Part shown: positions 46,996 to 56,379 of the stretch, piece after piece
Layout of the letters: every line of letters begins with the position of its first letter
Position numbering within the stretch: position 1 is the first letter of the stretch
Source: Kitasatospora humi
Lineage (GTDB): Bacteria > Actinomycetota > Actinomycetes > Streptomycetales > Streptomycetaceae
Direction of reading: 5' to 3'
NCBI RefSeq assembly: GCF_020907985.1
Contig: NZ_JAJJPA010000013.1
Location: forward strand, 62,001-126,000
DNA: 64,000 nucleotides
Translations under genes and position numbers: made by a program
Notes under the pieces: model-generated
Told to the model about the DNA's origin: nothing
Seen by the model: only the letters and a program-made list of their open reading frames with translations
The model's database searches: none

Positions 46996-48036
46996 TCAGC
47001 GTACCGTGCGGACCTCGGCGAGCAACCCCGGCCCGGACCAAGGCCGCGCCCGGCCCGGTGCGGCGCGCTCCGCCTCCCGGACCAGCTCCAGCAGGCGGGC
47101 GTTGGCCGGAGCCGTCAGACCGTGCTCGGCGGCCAGCGCGACGATCTCGCCCTGCAGACTGGCGATCTCGGTGGGCCGCCCGCGCCGCAGGTCCTCCCAC
47201 ATCGAGGAGCGGGCCTGGGCGTCCACCCGCAGGCTCGCCGCCGCCAACCGCCGGAACACTTGGTCCGGCAGCCCGAGCAGCCGGGCCGTGACCGGCGCGG
47301 GGAACGGCCCCAGCCGCGCCACCGACAGCCCCGCCGCCCGGAACGCGGCCAGCCCCTCCAGCTGGCAGAGCGCCAGGCAGCGCCGGAACGCCCGCTGCCC
47401 GAGCTGGTCCCGGAGCGGCAGCCCGGACAGCGCGTTGATCGCGTTGTTGAGGTTGACCAGCAGTTTGGCTCGCTGGACCGCCCCGATGTCCGCGGCCGTC
47501 CGGGCCGCCAGCCCCGATGCCGTCAGCACGGTCACCAGGGCGCCCGCCGCCGGCTCGTCCGCCAGCGTCAACGCTCCCGCCGTGCCCCGGTGGAAGGTGC
47601 CCGGCGCGGTCTGCAGCACGTTGTACGGCACCATGCCCGCCAGGACCGTGTGCCGCGGCAGCGCCGCCCGCAGCACCTGGGGGTTGTGCAGGCCGTTCTG
47701 GAAGCTGACCACCACGGTCGGCCGCCCGCCCAGTGCCCGCGCCAACTCCTCGGCGGCCGCCGCGGTGGCGGCGCTCTTCACCGTGACCAACACGTAGTCC
47801 GCCCCGGCGGCCGCCGCCGCACCGGTCGCCACCATGAACTCCCCGGGCGGCACCACCCGGGGCGGTCGGTCACCATCGGACAGGGTGAGCCCGTCGGCCA
47901 GCGCGTCCAGCACGGCCGGCCGGCCGATCAGCGTGACATCGGCGTGCGCCGCGAGGTGACCGCCCAGGTAGCAGCCCACGCTCCCGGCGCCGAAGACGGC
48001 GATCTTCGGTCTGCGAGGTGCCGTCCGTGGTGCCAT
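46996..48036 (-). CDS. ketopantoate reductase family protein (PanE/ApbA-like)
   Basis: 346 residues. IAVFGAGSVGCYLGGHLA binds NADP; VLVTVKSAATAAAAEEL, SFQNGLHNPQVL and KLLVNLNNAINALSG (catalytic Lys and Asn) are the family blocks. True PanE makes pantoate for coenzyme A. The operon with an aldolase-like gene and a TEII suggests a different 2-keto acid in a specialised pathway (inference). The ATG overlaps the upstream TetR stop by 1 nt (TGATG). Confidence 0.9.
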   Translation of the reverse strand: MAPRTAPRRPKIAVFGAGSVGCYLGGHLAAHADVTLIGRPAVLDALADGLTLSDGDRPPRVVPPGEFMVATGAAAAAGADYVLVTVKSAATAAAAEELARALGGRPTVVVSFQNGLHNPQVLRAALPRHTVLAGMVPYNVLQTAPGTFHRGTAGALTLADEPAAGALVTVLTASGLAARTAADIGAVQRAKLLVNLNNAINALSGLPLRDQLGQRAFRRCLALCQLEGLAAFRAAGLSVARLGPFPAPVTARLLGLPDQVFRRLAAASLRVDAQARSSMWEDLRRGRPTEIASLQGEIVALAAEHGLTAPANARLLELVREAERAAPGRARPWSGPGLLAEVRTVR

Positions 48037-48650
48037 CAGTGCGCCCTCTCCTCGGTGACCGCCGCCAGCAGCGGAGCCAGGAACCGCCGCTCCAGTGCGC
48101 CCGGTGGCAGCTCCTCGGGCTCCACGTAGCTCTGCGCCAGCCCGCCCTCGCGCAACGCGATCAGCAGCCGGGCGACCTCCTCGGCCGGCACGGTCAGCGC
48201 CAGCCCGGCCCGCGCCAGGCAGGCCGTCAGCCCCTGCGCCAGTGCCTCGCGCAGGCTCGCGTCGTGCCGGGCCAGCACCCAGGCCGCCTGCGGATCCCGG
48301 ATCGCGTGCAGGGTGAACTCGGTGGTCACCAAGTACCAGTCCCGCTCGGCCGGTTCGACCACCGAGATCAGCTCGACCAGCCGGGGCAGCGTCAACTCCC
48401 CGGCCGGCACCGCACCCAGCGCCGCGTCCAGCCGTTCCAGGATGTGCTTGCTGTGCTGGTCGAACAGCGCGAGGAACAGCTCTTCCTTGCTGCTGAAGTT
48501 GGAGTAGAACGCGCCCCGGGTGAAGCCGGCGGCGGCGCAGACCTGCTCGATGGTCGCGGCCTGGAAACCGTGCTCGGCGAAGACGGCCAGCGCGGCGTCC
48601 AGCAGCGCCGCCCGGGTGCGCGGGCGGCGCTTGGTGGTGCCCTTCGGCAT
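48036..48650 (-). CDS. TetR/AcrR-family regulator
   Basis: 204 residues. HTH: RAALLDAALAVFAEHGFQAA then TIEQVCAAAGFTRGAFYSNF. The C-terminal ligand domain contains ERDWYLVTTEFTLHAIRD. It lies inside a gene unit instead of facing it, so it may control the whole unit by autoregulation. ATG 48650, 36 bp after the aldolase-like gene. Confidence 0.9.
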   Translation of the reverse strand: MPKGTTKRRPRTRAALLDAALAVFAEHGFQAATIEQVCAAAGFTRGAFYSNFSSKEELFLALFDQHSKHILERLDAALGAVPAGELTLPRLVELISVVEPAERDWYLVTTEFTLHAIRDPQAAWVLARHDASLREALAQGLTACLARAGLALTVPAEEVARLLIALREGGLAQSYVEPEELPPGALERRFLAPLLAAVTEERAH

Positions 48651-48686
48651 GCTCGGGTCCTTCGGTTTCGGGGGCCTGCTGCCGGC

Positions 48687-49502
48687 TCAGTTCACCAGAT
48701 CCGGGTCCGACGCCAGGATCTGGTCGAACAGCGGCTGGGCCTGGAACCAGCCGGCCAGCGGTCCGCCGAGCTGCTCCCGGGACTGCAGCGCGGTCTCGTG
48801 GTCGATCAGGTGCGGCGCGCCGGCGGCCATCGCCAGCAGCTGCGCCTGGCAGGACCGCTCCATGGTGATGAACCACCAGACCGCCTCGGCCACCGTCGAA
48901 CCCACCGTCAGCAGGCCGTGGTTGGCGAGGATCACCGCCTTGTGCGGGCCGAGTGCCGCGCCGATCCTCTTGCCCTCCTCCTCCTCGGTCACCACGCCGC
49001 GGAAGTCCGCGTAGAGGCCGTGGTCCTGGTAGAAGGCGCAGGCGTCCTGGGTGATCGGGTCGAGCGGGAGGCGCAGGCTGGAGAACGCCTTGCCGTGCAG
49101 CGAGTGCGAGTGCGCCGCCGCGACCACGTCCGGCCGGGCCGCGTGCACCGCGGAGTGGATCACGAACGCCGCCTTGTTCACCAGCCGCCGCCCGGACAGC
49201 AGGTTGCCCTGGTGGTCGACCAGCAGCAGGTCCGACGCCTTGATCATGTTGAACGACATGCCGAACGGATTGACCCAGAACCAGTTCGGGTTCTCCGGGT
49301 CGCGCACCGTGATGTGACCGGCCACGCCCTCGGAGAAGCCGAACTTGCCGAACAGTCGGAACCCGGCCGCCAACTGCTCCTTGCGGTACTGCCGTTCCTC
49401 CTCGACGGTGTCGAAGCTCGGCGGCAGCGGGATGACCGGGTCGGTCGGGGTCGGGCCGATCAGGCCGGCAACGGGCTCGGTGTCCTCGATGGGCGCACTC
49501 AT
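48687..49502 (-). CDS. class II aldolase/adducin family protein
   Basis: 271 residues. Zinc ligands appear in AAAHSHSLHGKAFS (HxH) and LANHGLLTVG (His); GHITVRDPENPNWFWVNPFG is the phosphate-binding side. Members are aldolases, epimerases or decarboxylases that act on enolisable sugars or hydroxy acids. First gene of the unit with TetR, ketopantoate reductase and TEII. The start ATG 49502 is chosen over an upstream in-frame codon that has no ribosome site. Confidence 0.9.
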   Translation of the reverse strand: MSAPIEDTEPVAGLIGPTPTDPVIPLPPSFDTVEEERQYRKEQLAAGFRLFGKFGFSEGVAGHITVRDPENPNWFWVNPFGMSFNMIKASDLLLVDHQGNLLSGRRLVNKAAFVIHSAVHAARPDVVAAAHSHSLHGKAFSSLRLPLDPITQDACAFYQDHGLYADFRGVVTEEEEGKRIGAALGPHKAVILANHGLLTVGSTVAEAVWWFITMERSCQAQLLAMAAGAPHLIDHETALQSREQLGGPLAGWFQAQPLFDQILASDPDLVN

Positions 49503-49596
49503 GGCGGGTCCCTTCGGAGCGGAGGCTGGCCCCGAAAAAGATACGCCCGCGTATCCGATGCGACAATGCATCCGATCGCCCTCATCGCACCCTCGG

Positions 49597-51261
49597 CTAC
49601 TGCGCCGTCAGCTTCCCCGCTCGCTCCCAGCCCCAGTAGCCCAGCACCGCGGCCAGCGCCAGCCCCAGCACGCCCACGGGAACGCAGGCCGTGCTGGTGT
49701 CGGTCCGCACCGCGTCCGACAGCGGCGCCGACAGCACCAGCACCGTCAGCGCCGGCCCCGCCGCGTACCAGGCGGCGAACACCAGCGGTCCGGTGCCACC
49801 GCCCGCGCCCTTCGCCGGCGAGTAGATCAGGTCGCGCCGCATCACTCCCCGGCAGGCGTTCACCAGGCCGGCCGCCACCAGCGCCGGCACCAGCACCGGC
49901 GCCAGCCAGACCGCCGGGCCGCCCCCGGCCAGCGTCACCGCCAGCGCCGCCAGGACGGCGAGCAGGCCACCCAGCACCACCGGCACGATCGCGTGCCGCA
50001 GCATCAACCCGGTGATCCGGTACGGCGACCAGGAGGAGCGCCGCAGATCGTCGGTATCGACCCGGGCCGGCTCCAGCAGCTGCGCCACCGCCAGGTACCC
50101 GAAGAGCAACGCCGCCCCCGACGCCACCCAGGCCGGCAGCCCGCGGCTGTCGTGCGCCGGCACCGCGCAGAGCATCGCCGGCCCGGTCAGCAGCACCGCC
50201 CGCCCCAGCCGGGACGGCGCCCGCAGCAGTGCCGTCGCATCCCGCCACGGCACGATCAGCCACTTCTGCCGTGGCACCGGCAACCGCAGCCGGTGCCACG
50301 GCCGCGAGCCGCCGGCACTGCTGACGGCCAGCCGGGCAGCCCGCAGCTCCACCTTGCGCAGCGCGGCCAGCACGCCCGCGGCCGTCCGCGCCCGCTCGCG
50401 CAGCCGGTGCAGCGGGATCGCCGCCGCCGTTCGGTCCGCGAGCACCAGCGCCGCCCCGGTGCCGCCGACCAGCAGCGCCGCCGCCACCCAGGCCCCGGGC
50501 ACGGCCGCCCGGGTCGGCCCGAGCGCCGCGATCCCGGCCCACCCCCACGGCCCCGACCACAGCTCACCGCGTTCCAGCCACCCCACCCGGTGCCCCGCCA
50601 CCGCGAACCCGCACTGCACCGCCAGCCCCAGCACCGCCAGCACCACGGCCGGCGTCAGCCGGCGCACCCAGTGCGCGGCCCGGTCGCTGCGCTCCACCCA
50701 GACCGCCGCGCTGGTGGCCAGCAGCGGCACGCAGAGCCCGCCGACCAGGCACCAGCCGAACGCCGCCGCCAGCCCCACCCGGTCCATCAGCCCCAGCGCC
50801 ACCATCGCACCGCAGGTGGCCAGCAGCCCCGGAAAGGCAGCCAGCGCACAGGAGAGCCAGAACCAGGGCCGCAGCACCGGCCGGGGTCGCACCGGATGCG
50901 CCAGCAGCCAGTCCATCGCGGCCCGCGGCGGCACCACCGGCCCGCGCCACATCGCATCCCGCAGCACGACCAGGAGCGTGCCGAGTGCGACCGCCGTCAC
51001 GCCGGCGGGTAGCGCCGCGAGCAACTGGCCGCCGTGCCCGGTGTAGTCGGCGCCCATCCGCTGCTGCAGGAACAGCCCCAGACTCGGCATCCCACCCCAG
51101 ACCACCAGCGCCAGCAGCACGCAGTAGAGCGCGAACGCCAGCTGCTTGGCCCGGCCCGCCCGGTGCGGGGCCCGCAGCCGGCGCAGCAGCGCCAACGCCT
51201 CCGGAGTCCAGTCGTCCGCCTCCGTCCAGGGCGCGGGCACCTCGGTCCGCGAGGCCGTCAC
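49597..51261 (-). CDS. DUF6297-like membrane protein, partner of the ABC ATPase
   Basis: 554 residues with about 12 membrane helices (QLAFALYCVLLALVVWGG, WFWLSCALAAFPGLLATCGA and others) and basic loops. It has no ATPase, and by its overlapping start (GTGA with the ABC gene's TGA) is the membrane half of an exporter. The amino-terminal LRRLRAPHRAG and the WRGPVVPPRAAMDWLLAHPV loop resemble the DUF6297 family of streptomycete ABC-associated proteins. Substrate unknown. Confidence 0.8.
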   Translation of the reverse strand: MTASRTEVPAPWTEADDWTPEALALLRRLRAPHRAGRAKQLAFALYCVLLALVVWGGMPSLGLFLQQRMGADYTGHGGQLLAALPAGVTAVALGTLLVVLRDAMWRGPVVPPRAAMDWLLAHPVRPRPVLRPWFWLSCALAAFPGLLATCGAMVALGLMDRVGLAAAFGWCLVGGLCVPLLATSAAVWVERSDRAAHWVRRLTPAVVLAVLGLAVQCGFAVAGHRVGWLERGELWSGPWGWAGIAALGPTRAAVPGAWVAAALLVGGTGAALVLADRTAAAIPLHRLRERARTAAGVLAALRKVELRAARLAVSSAGGSRPWHRLRLPVPRQKWLIVPWRDATALLRAPSRLGRAVLLTGPAMLCAVPAHDSRGLPAWVASGAALLFGYLAVAQLLEPARVDTDDLRRSSWSPYRITGLMLRHAIVPVVLGGLLAVLAALAVTLAGGGPAVWLAPVLVPALVAAGLVNACRGVMRRDLIYSPAKGAGGGTGPLVFAAWYAAGPALTVLVLSAPLSDAVRTDTSTACVPVGVLGLALAAVLGYWGWERAGKLTAQ

Positions 51262-51953
51262 CGGACACCCGCCCGGGCCAGCACCTCGTCCGCCGGACCC
51301 TCGGCCAGCACCCGGCCGTCCTCCAGCACCACCACCCGGTCGGCCACGTCACGCGCCAGGTCGGCGTGGTGGGTGACCAGCAGCACCGCCACCCCGTCGG
51401 CCAGCTCGCCACGCAGCAACTCGGCCAACTTCCGCCGGGCCTCCGGGTCGAGGCGCTGCTCCGGCTCGTCCAGCAGCAGCAGGTCACGCGGCCGCACCAG
51501 CGCGCAGGCCAGCAGCAGCGCCTGCAACTGCCCCGAGGAGAGCGCCGACGGCAGCACGTCGGCCCGCTCGGTGAGCAGCCGGTCGGCGAGGACCTGGGCC
51601 ACCCACTCCTGCGGGTCGGCCACCCCGTGCGCGACGGCGACCAGCAGCAGGTGCTCGCGCACGGTCAGGTCCGGGTAGTGCGCCACCGTGTCGCCGACCA
51701 CCGCCACGCGGGCGCGGATCCGCGGGTCGTTCTCGTCCATCGGCAGCCCGTCGAACCACACCGTCCCCGCCGTCGGCCGCTCCCGCCCGGCGGCCACCCG
51801 CAGCAGCGTCGACTTGCCCGAGCCGTTGTGCCCGAGCAGTGCCACGCACTCGCCCGCCGCCAGCGACAGGCTGATCGGATGCAGCGCCATCCGGTCGTCG
51901 TAGCAGCGACTCACCTTGGACAACTGCAGGAGTGCCTTGGATTTCTCGGCCAT
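51258..51953 (-). CDS. ABC transporter ATP-binding protein
   Basis: 231 residues. Walker A GHNGSGKST, signature SALSSGQLQALLLACALV (LSSGQ in place of LSGGQ), Walker B LLLLDEPEQ and the switch His in THHADLA. It drives the DUF6297-like membrane protein encoded next. ATG 51953 is chosen over upstream codons because the domain starts here (LLQLSKVSRCYDD). Confidence 0.9.
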   Translation of the reverse strand: MAEKSKALLQLSKVSRCYDDRMALHPISLSLAAGECVALLGHNGSGKSTLLRVAAGRERPTAGTVWFDGLPMDENDPRIRARVAVVGDTVAHYPDLTVREHLLLVAVAHGVADPQEWVAQVLADRLLTERADVLPSALSSGQLQALLLACALVRPRDLLLLDEPEQRLDPEARRKLAELLRGELADGVAVLLVTHHADLARDVADRVVVLEDGRVLAEGPADEVLARAGVR

Positions 51954-52096
51954 CAGTGGGGTGCCTCTCGATGTGCGGTCGATAAACACTAGCGAGCCCC
52001 GCTGAGAGGGCCGGCCGGGCGAGCTGCCGCCCGATCGGCCGCCGCACACGCTCCGTCGTGCGCGTCGTCACCCGGAGAGGACGATCCCGTCGCGTC

Positions 52097-52651
52097 CTAT
52101 GCCGTGCCCGCCCCCGGGCGCCCCGTCCCGGTGCGCCCCGTCCCCGTACCCGTGCTCGTTCCTGTCCCCGTGGTTCCCGTGCCTGCGCCCGTCAGCCGCC
52201 GGCGGGTGTGGGCCTGGGCGCCGGCCGGGAGCGTGGCGAGGATGTCGGCGATCGAGGTGCTCGCGAGGGTGGTCCGCCAGGCCTCGTGGGCCTCGGCCAT
52301 CTTGGCGGCCAGGATGCAGGTGTGGCGGCACTGGTCGGGTGACAGCGCGCCCTGACCCTGCTGGCGGATCTCCCGGCACTCGTAGGGCGAGGCCGCGCCG
52401 TCGACCGCCTCGACGATCTGCAGCAGTGTGATCTCCTCCGGCCGCCGGGCCAGCCGGAATCCACCCCGGGGGCCTGTCGACGCGGCCAGTACCCCGGCCT
52501 TGACGAGCGGTTGGAGCTGCTTGGCGAGGTACGGCGCCGGGACGTCGAAGTACAGCGCGAGCTGCGCCGCCGATGCCGTCGCCCCGGCTTCGAGCTGGGC
52601 CAGCGTGGTGGTGCAGTGCAGGACCCACTCGGTACTCACGGGCAACTTCAT
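52097..52651 (-). CDS. Rrf2-family transcriptional regulator
   Basis: 184 residues. Winged HTH with SAAQLALYFDVPAPYLAKQL and the wing LAASTGPRGGFRLAR. YECREIR and DQCRHTC give three Cys in the position where Rrf2 members bind Fe-S or sense NO or thiols. The C-terminus is a Gly-Thr repeat (GTGTTGTGTSTGTGTG) from a short DNA repeat and is probably disordered. It faces an NAD(P)-binding protein across a palindrome. Confidence 0.88.
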   Translation of the reverse strand: MKLPVSTEWVLHCTTTLAQLEAGATASAAQLALYFDVPAPYLAKQLQPLVKAGVLAASTGPRGGFRLARRPEEITLLQIVEAVDGAASPYECREIRQQGQGALSPDQCRHTCILAAKMAEAHEAWRTTLASTSIADILATLPAGAQAHTRRRLTGAGTGTTGTGTSTGTGTGRTGTGRPGAGTA

Positions 52652-52682
52652 GGCCGTCAGTCTAGCCGGGGCGAGCCCATTG

Positions 52683-52701
52683 AAGACATTGCGGATGTCT
52701 T
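52683..52701. promoter_or_regulatory. Rrf2 operator
   Basis: AAGACAT (52683-52689) and ATGTCTT (52695-52701), perfect 7-bp arms, 5-bp spacer, 32 bp upstream of the Rrf2 ATG and 109 bp before the divergent gene. ACAT/ATGT half-sites are typical for this regulator class. Confidence 0.65.
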
Positions 52702-52809
52702 TAGTCCGAGATAGCCTGGCGCAGCCGGTCCGGGCGATCCCGGATCCGGCGCAAGCGGAGATCGACAGATCGACAGATCAACAGGCAGAGACCGATTGGG
52801 GAGACGATC

Positions 52810-53556
52810 ATGCGAATCGCAGTCGCCGGTGCGACCGGGAACATCGGGGCCCGCACCGCTGCCGCGCTGGAGCGCGACGGGCACGAGGTCGTCCGGATCA
52901 GCCGCGCACTTGGTGTGGACCTGGTGACCGGTGAGGGGCTCGACGCCGCACTGGCCGGGGTGGCCGCCGTCGTCGACGCCATCAGCCCGCCGGTGCTCGA
53001 TCGCGATGAGACGGTGGCGTACCTCGGCGCCGCCACCCGCAACCTGCTCGCCGCCGGGGAGCGCGCCGGCGTTCGCCACCATGTGCTGCTCTCGATCGCC
53101 GGTATGGACCGGATCGCCGGCAACGCCCACTACGCGGGCAAGTGCGAACAGGAGAGGCTGGTGGCCGCCGGCCCGCTGCCGTGGACCATCGTCCCGGCCA
53201 CCCAGTTCCACGACTTCGCCGAGATGGTGGTGGGTTGGACCGAACACGATGGCGCCGCCCTCGTGCCCCCGCTGCTGCTCCAGCCGATCGCCCCGGACGA
53301 CGTGGCCGCCATCCTGGCCGAGTTGGTGGTGGGCGGGGCGCGGGGCCGCCACCCCGACATCGCCGGCCCCGAAGCGCAGGACCTGGTCGACATGGCCCGC
53401 CGCACCCTTGCCGTGCGCGGCCGCACGGTGAAGCTGCGGCCCACCTGGGACGGTCCGTTCGGCCCGGCGGCAGCGGGCAACGTCCTGCTGCCGGGCGAGG
53501 GAGCCCGGATCGCGCCGACCACGTTCGACGAATGGCTGGCGCAGCAGCAGGTCTGA
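52810..53556 (+). CDS. NAD(P)H-binding (NmrA/SDR-like) oxidoreductase
   Basis: 248 residues. MRIAVAGATGNIGARTAAAL is the dinucleotide-binding motif. HHVLLSIAGMDRIAGNAHYAGKCEQERL contains the Tyr and Lys of the extended SDR site in an atypical arrangement. PWTIVPATQFHDF follows as in NmrA-like proteins that sense or use NADP. It is probably controlled by the divergent Rrf2 regulator, hence perhaps a redox response. Confidence 0.85.
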   Translation: MRIAVAGATGNIGARTAAALERDGHEVVRISRALGVDLVTGEGLDAALAGVAAVVDAISPPVLDRDETVAYLGAATRNLLAAGERAGVRHHVLLSIAGMDRIAGNAHYAGKCEQERLVAAGPLPWTIVPATQFHDFAEMVVGWTEHDGAALVPPLLLQPIAPDDVAAILAELVVGGARGRHPDIAGPEAQDLVDMARRTLAVRGRTVKLRPTWDGPFGPAAAGNVLLPGEGARIAPTTFDEWLAQQQV

Positions 53557-53703
53557 CGGAGGGTCAGTCGGCCTTCCCGGCCGCGACGGCACGGTCTCCG
53601 CTGGGCGGGGCAATGCTTTCCGTTCCCATGGTCTGGGCAGCTGACCCCGACGGCGACCGTGACGCCGGCTTCCACCGGTGGGTGCCGTCGGTCGACGGGC
53701 CCG

Positions 53704-54318
53704 TCAGCGCCCGCCCGGCAGCAGGGCGTCGAGGTAGCCGCCCACCTCCGCGCGCAGCTCCGACCGATTCAGTGGATGCCCACTTCCGCTGCCCACCGCC
53801 GAGTTGAACAGCACACCGTCGCACCAGCGGACCAGTCGGCGGGCGTCCGCCTCCGGGGCGGTCGAGCCGCAGCGGGCCAGCAGGGTCGCTGCGAAGTCCA
53901 CGAATCCGGCACCCAACTTGTCGTAGACCGCGCGTAGTTCGGGGCGGCGGGTGGCCTCCAGGGCGAGTTCGAAGCGGGCGATGGTCAGGGCGCGCCCGGT
54001 GGTGAGCGCCTGGTGCAGCGAGTCGGCGGCCAGCTCCGCGAGCAGCTCGCGCGGTTCACCGTTCAGTTGGACGGTCGGCTCGGCCGCGCCGTCGGGTGCC
54101 TCCAGGTCCGCGATCCGGGTGATCGCCAGCTCCAGCAGTGCCGCCCTGGTCCGCGCCAGGTTGGAGGTCGAGCCGGTGGGCAGCCCGGCGGCCTCGTCCA
54201 CCGCCCGGTGGGTCAGCCCCCGCAGGCCGCGTTCGGCGATCAGCGCGACCGCCGTGTCGGCGATCAACGTCGGGCGGCCGGGCTTGGGGTGCTGGGACTG
54301 CTTCATGGCTCCGATCAT
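53704..54318 (-). CDS. TetR-family regulator of the FAD-monooxygenase gene
   Basis: 204 residues. HTH: IADTAVALIAERGLRGLTHR with AVDEAAGLPTGSTSNLARTR. It lies divergent from an FAD monooxygenase with two ACTAC-N4-GTAGTAT sites between them. ATG 54318 has GGGAG about 10 nt upstream; ATG 54306 is an alternative. Probably a substrate-lifted repressor. Confidence 0.88.
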   Translation of the reverse strand: MIGAMKQSQHPKPGRPTLIADTAVALIAERGLRGLTHRAVDEAAGLPTGSTSNLARTRAALLELAITRIADLEAPDGAAEPTVQLNGEPRELLAELAADSLHQALTTGRALTIARFELALEATRRPELRAVYDKLGAGFVDFAATLLARCGSTAPEADARRLVRWCDGVLFNSAVGSGSGHPLNRSELRAEVGGYLDALLPGGR

Positions 54319-54348
54319 CGCTGTTCCGCTCCCTCGGCCTCAAACCTC

Positions 54349-54398
54349 ACTACATCCGTAGTATCGTCGACATGCAATGCGAACTACGCCTGTAGTAT
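54349..54398. promoter_or_regulatory. paired TetR operators
   Basis: ACTAC-ATCC-GTAGTAT (54349-54364) and ACTAC-GCCT-GTAGTAT (54383-54398): the same inverted repeat twice, 34 bp apart centre to centre. The second ends 15 bp before the monooxygenase ATG, so it would block its transcription. Confidence 0.75.
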
Positions 54399-54413
54399 TC
54401 CGGGGGTTGGATC

Positions 54414-55586
54414 ATGGAAGCAATCGTCATCGGCGGCGGAATCGGCGGCCTTGCCGCCGCCTTCGCCCTGCACCGCCTCGGCCACCAGGTCACGGTGCAC
54501 GAGCGGGCCGCCTCCCTCGAACCCGTCGGTGCCGGCCTCGCCGTGGCCCCCAACGCCCTGCGGGCCCTGGATCGGCTCGGCGTCGGCGACCGCCTGCGCG
54601 CACACGCCGGCCCCGACCACCCCGCCGCCGGCCTGCGCCGTCCTTCCGGTCGCTGGTTGGCCCGCGTCGACCACGACGCCATGGCCGACGTCTTCGGCGA
54701 CAAGCTGGTGGCCGTGGCCCGCTCGGTGCTGGTCGACACGCTGGCCGCTGCCCTGCCGCCCGGTGCCGTCCGCACCGGCTCGCCGGCCGAACTGCTCGAC
54801 CACGGCACCGCCGGCCGCCCCGCCGTGGTCCGCACCGCCGACGGCGAGCGGACGGCCGATCTGGTGGTCGGCGCGGACGGCATCCGCTCCGCCACCCGAG
54901 CCACCCTCTTCCCGCGCCACCCCGGCCCGCGCTACTCCGGCTTCACCACCTGGCGCACCCTGATCCCCGAGCCGCCGCGCACGCCACCGGCCGTCGGCGA
55001 GATCTGGGGGAGTGGGGGACTGGTCGGCGTCGTGCCGCTCCAAGGGGGTCAACTCTACGTGTACGCCGCCGCGTTGGCCGATCATGGCGGCCGCGCCGAC
55101 GACGGCGACGAACTCGCCGAGCTGCGGCGCCACTTCGGCGGCTGGTGTGAACCCGTACCCGAACTCCTCGCCGCCGCCGACCCGTCGCGGGTGCTGCGGC
55201 ACGACGTCTGGGAGCTGACCGACCCGCTTCCCGCCCACCACCACGGCCGGGTCGCGCTCCTCGGCGACGCCGCCCACGCCATGTCCCCGTTCCAGGGGCA
55301 GGGCGCCTGCCAGGCCATCGAGGACGCCCTGGTCCTCGCCGCCACCCTTGGCGCCGACCCCGTCGACCCCGTCGCCGCTCTCCCCGCCTACACCGCCGCC
55401 CGCCTGGCCCGCACCACCGCCATCGTCGCCGGCTCCCGTCGGGTGGGCGCCCTGGTGGCCCGCAGTACCCCGGTGGGCGTCCTGGTCCGCGATGCGCTGC
55501 TCGCCGCGACGGGGGTGCTGCCGCAGCGCCTGGTGCTCGGTCGGCTGGCGCGCACGTACGGCTGGGAGGCGCCGGTGCTCGGGTAG
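54414..55586 (+). CDS. FAD-dependent aromatic monooxygenase-like protein
   Basis: 390 residues. The dinucleotide motif IVIGGGIGGLAAAFALHRLG, the DG motif VVGADGIRSATR and the second FAD motif GRVALLGDAAHAMSPFQGQG identify a group A flavin monooxygenase (PHBH fold, like salicylate hydroxylase or TetX relatives). The substrate is unknown. It is flanked by its likely repressor. The C-terminus is slightly shorter than salicylate hydroxylases. Confidence 0.92.
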   Translation: MEAIVIGGGIGGLAAAFALHRLGHQVTVHERAASLEPVGAGLAVAPNALRALDRLGVGDRLRAHAGPDHPAAGLRRPSGRWLARVDHDAMADVFGDKLVAVARSVLVDTLAAALPPGAVRTGSPAELLDHGTAGRPAVVRTADGERTADLVVGADGIRSATRATLFPRHPGPRYSGFTTWRTLIPEPPRTPPAVGEIWGSGGLVGVVPLQGGQLYVYAAALADHGGRADDGDELAELRRHFGGWCEPVPELLAAADPSRVLRHDVWELTDPLPAHHHGRVALLGDAAHAMSPFQGQGACQAIEDALVLAATLGADPVDPVAALPAYTAARLARTTAIVAGSRRVGALVARSTPVGVLVRDALLAATGVLPQRLVLGRLARTYGWEAPVLG

Positions 55587-55857
55587 GCCGCAGCCCTCGC
55601 CGGTCCGGGGCGGGCGGTGCGGTGCGGGTCGGCAGGGCCGCGCGGGATGGGACTTGGCTCGCGGGTTGTGAAGCGCGGAGCCGAATGCCCCGAGCTCGTT
55701 TGACCGGACACGACAGGTTCGCGGGGCGGTACCTTTCGGCGAGGGCCTGTGCGCGAGGCCCTCCTGCGGCCGGGAACACGTCGCTTGTCGCCGACACTGC
55801 CGTCCGGTCGGTCGTCAGCGAGGTGCTGAACTGGGCTGGGCATTGATACCGTGCCCC

Positions 55858-56379
55858 GTGACCTCCGACGAACGAGTGACCGTTCTGCACAACGACAGGT
55901 TGAGGGCAGCAGGAATCCGCCGCGGCAACGTCGTCGCCTACGACTGGGGCTTTCACGAGGACGGGACCGACTACGTCCAGCGCACGTTCGTACTGCTCGA
56001 CGAGCACATGCAGATCAACCAGCCAGTGATGTTTCCACCGGAGCAGGCCGGCTGGTGGTACTGCGACCTCGTGAGCCTGGAGTGGGGCGGCCCCGGCCAT
56101 GGTCTTCTGAAGACCCAGGACATGTGGATCGATGTCATCATCGGGCCGCCGGACCACCCCTACCGCCTGCTTGACCTGAATGACTACGCCGACGCCCTCG
56201 AGGACGGACGCATCAGTCCCGGCCAGGCCGCTGACGGGCTGAGACGGACGCAGCGCTTCCTCGATCATCGCCTCAATCGCCGGCACGAGGCGACGAGGAC
56301 ATGGCCGGCCTTCCCGCCGACCGAGGTCGGAGAACTCCTCAGTGCGGACCTGCCACGTGACTGGCGCCTGCTGGGCTGA
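55858..56379 (+). CDS. DUF402 family protein
   Basis: 173 residues. GNVVAYDWGFHEDGTDYVQRT, then WWYCDLVSLEW, TQDMWIDVIIGPP and LLDLNDYADALEDGRISP match DUF402 proteins, which include nucleoside di- and triphosphatases and FomD of fosfomycin synthesis; the Asp/Glu metal cluster is present. GATACC about 8 nt upstream suggests a leaderless start at GTG 55858. Confidence 0.82.
   Translation: MTSDERVTVLHNDRLRAAGIRRGNVVAYDWGFHEDGTDYVQRTFVLLDEHMQINQPVMFPPEQAGWWYCDLVSLEWGGPGHGLLKTQDMWIDVIIGPPDHPYRLLDLNDYADALEDGRISPGQAADGLRRTQRFLDHRLNRRHEATRTWPAFPPTEVGELLSADLPRDWRLLG

Noticed and set aside
54943..56286. 447-codon minus-strand frame
   Set aside because: Antisense across the FAD monooxygenase and the DUF402 gene with an Arg/Pro-rich product; no supporting start.
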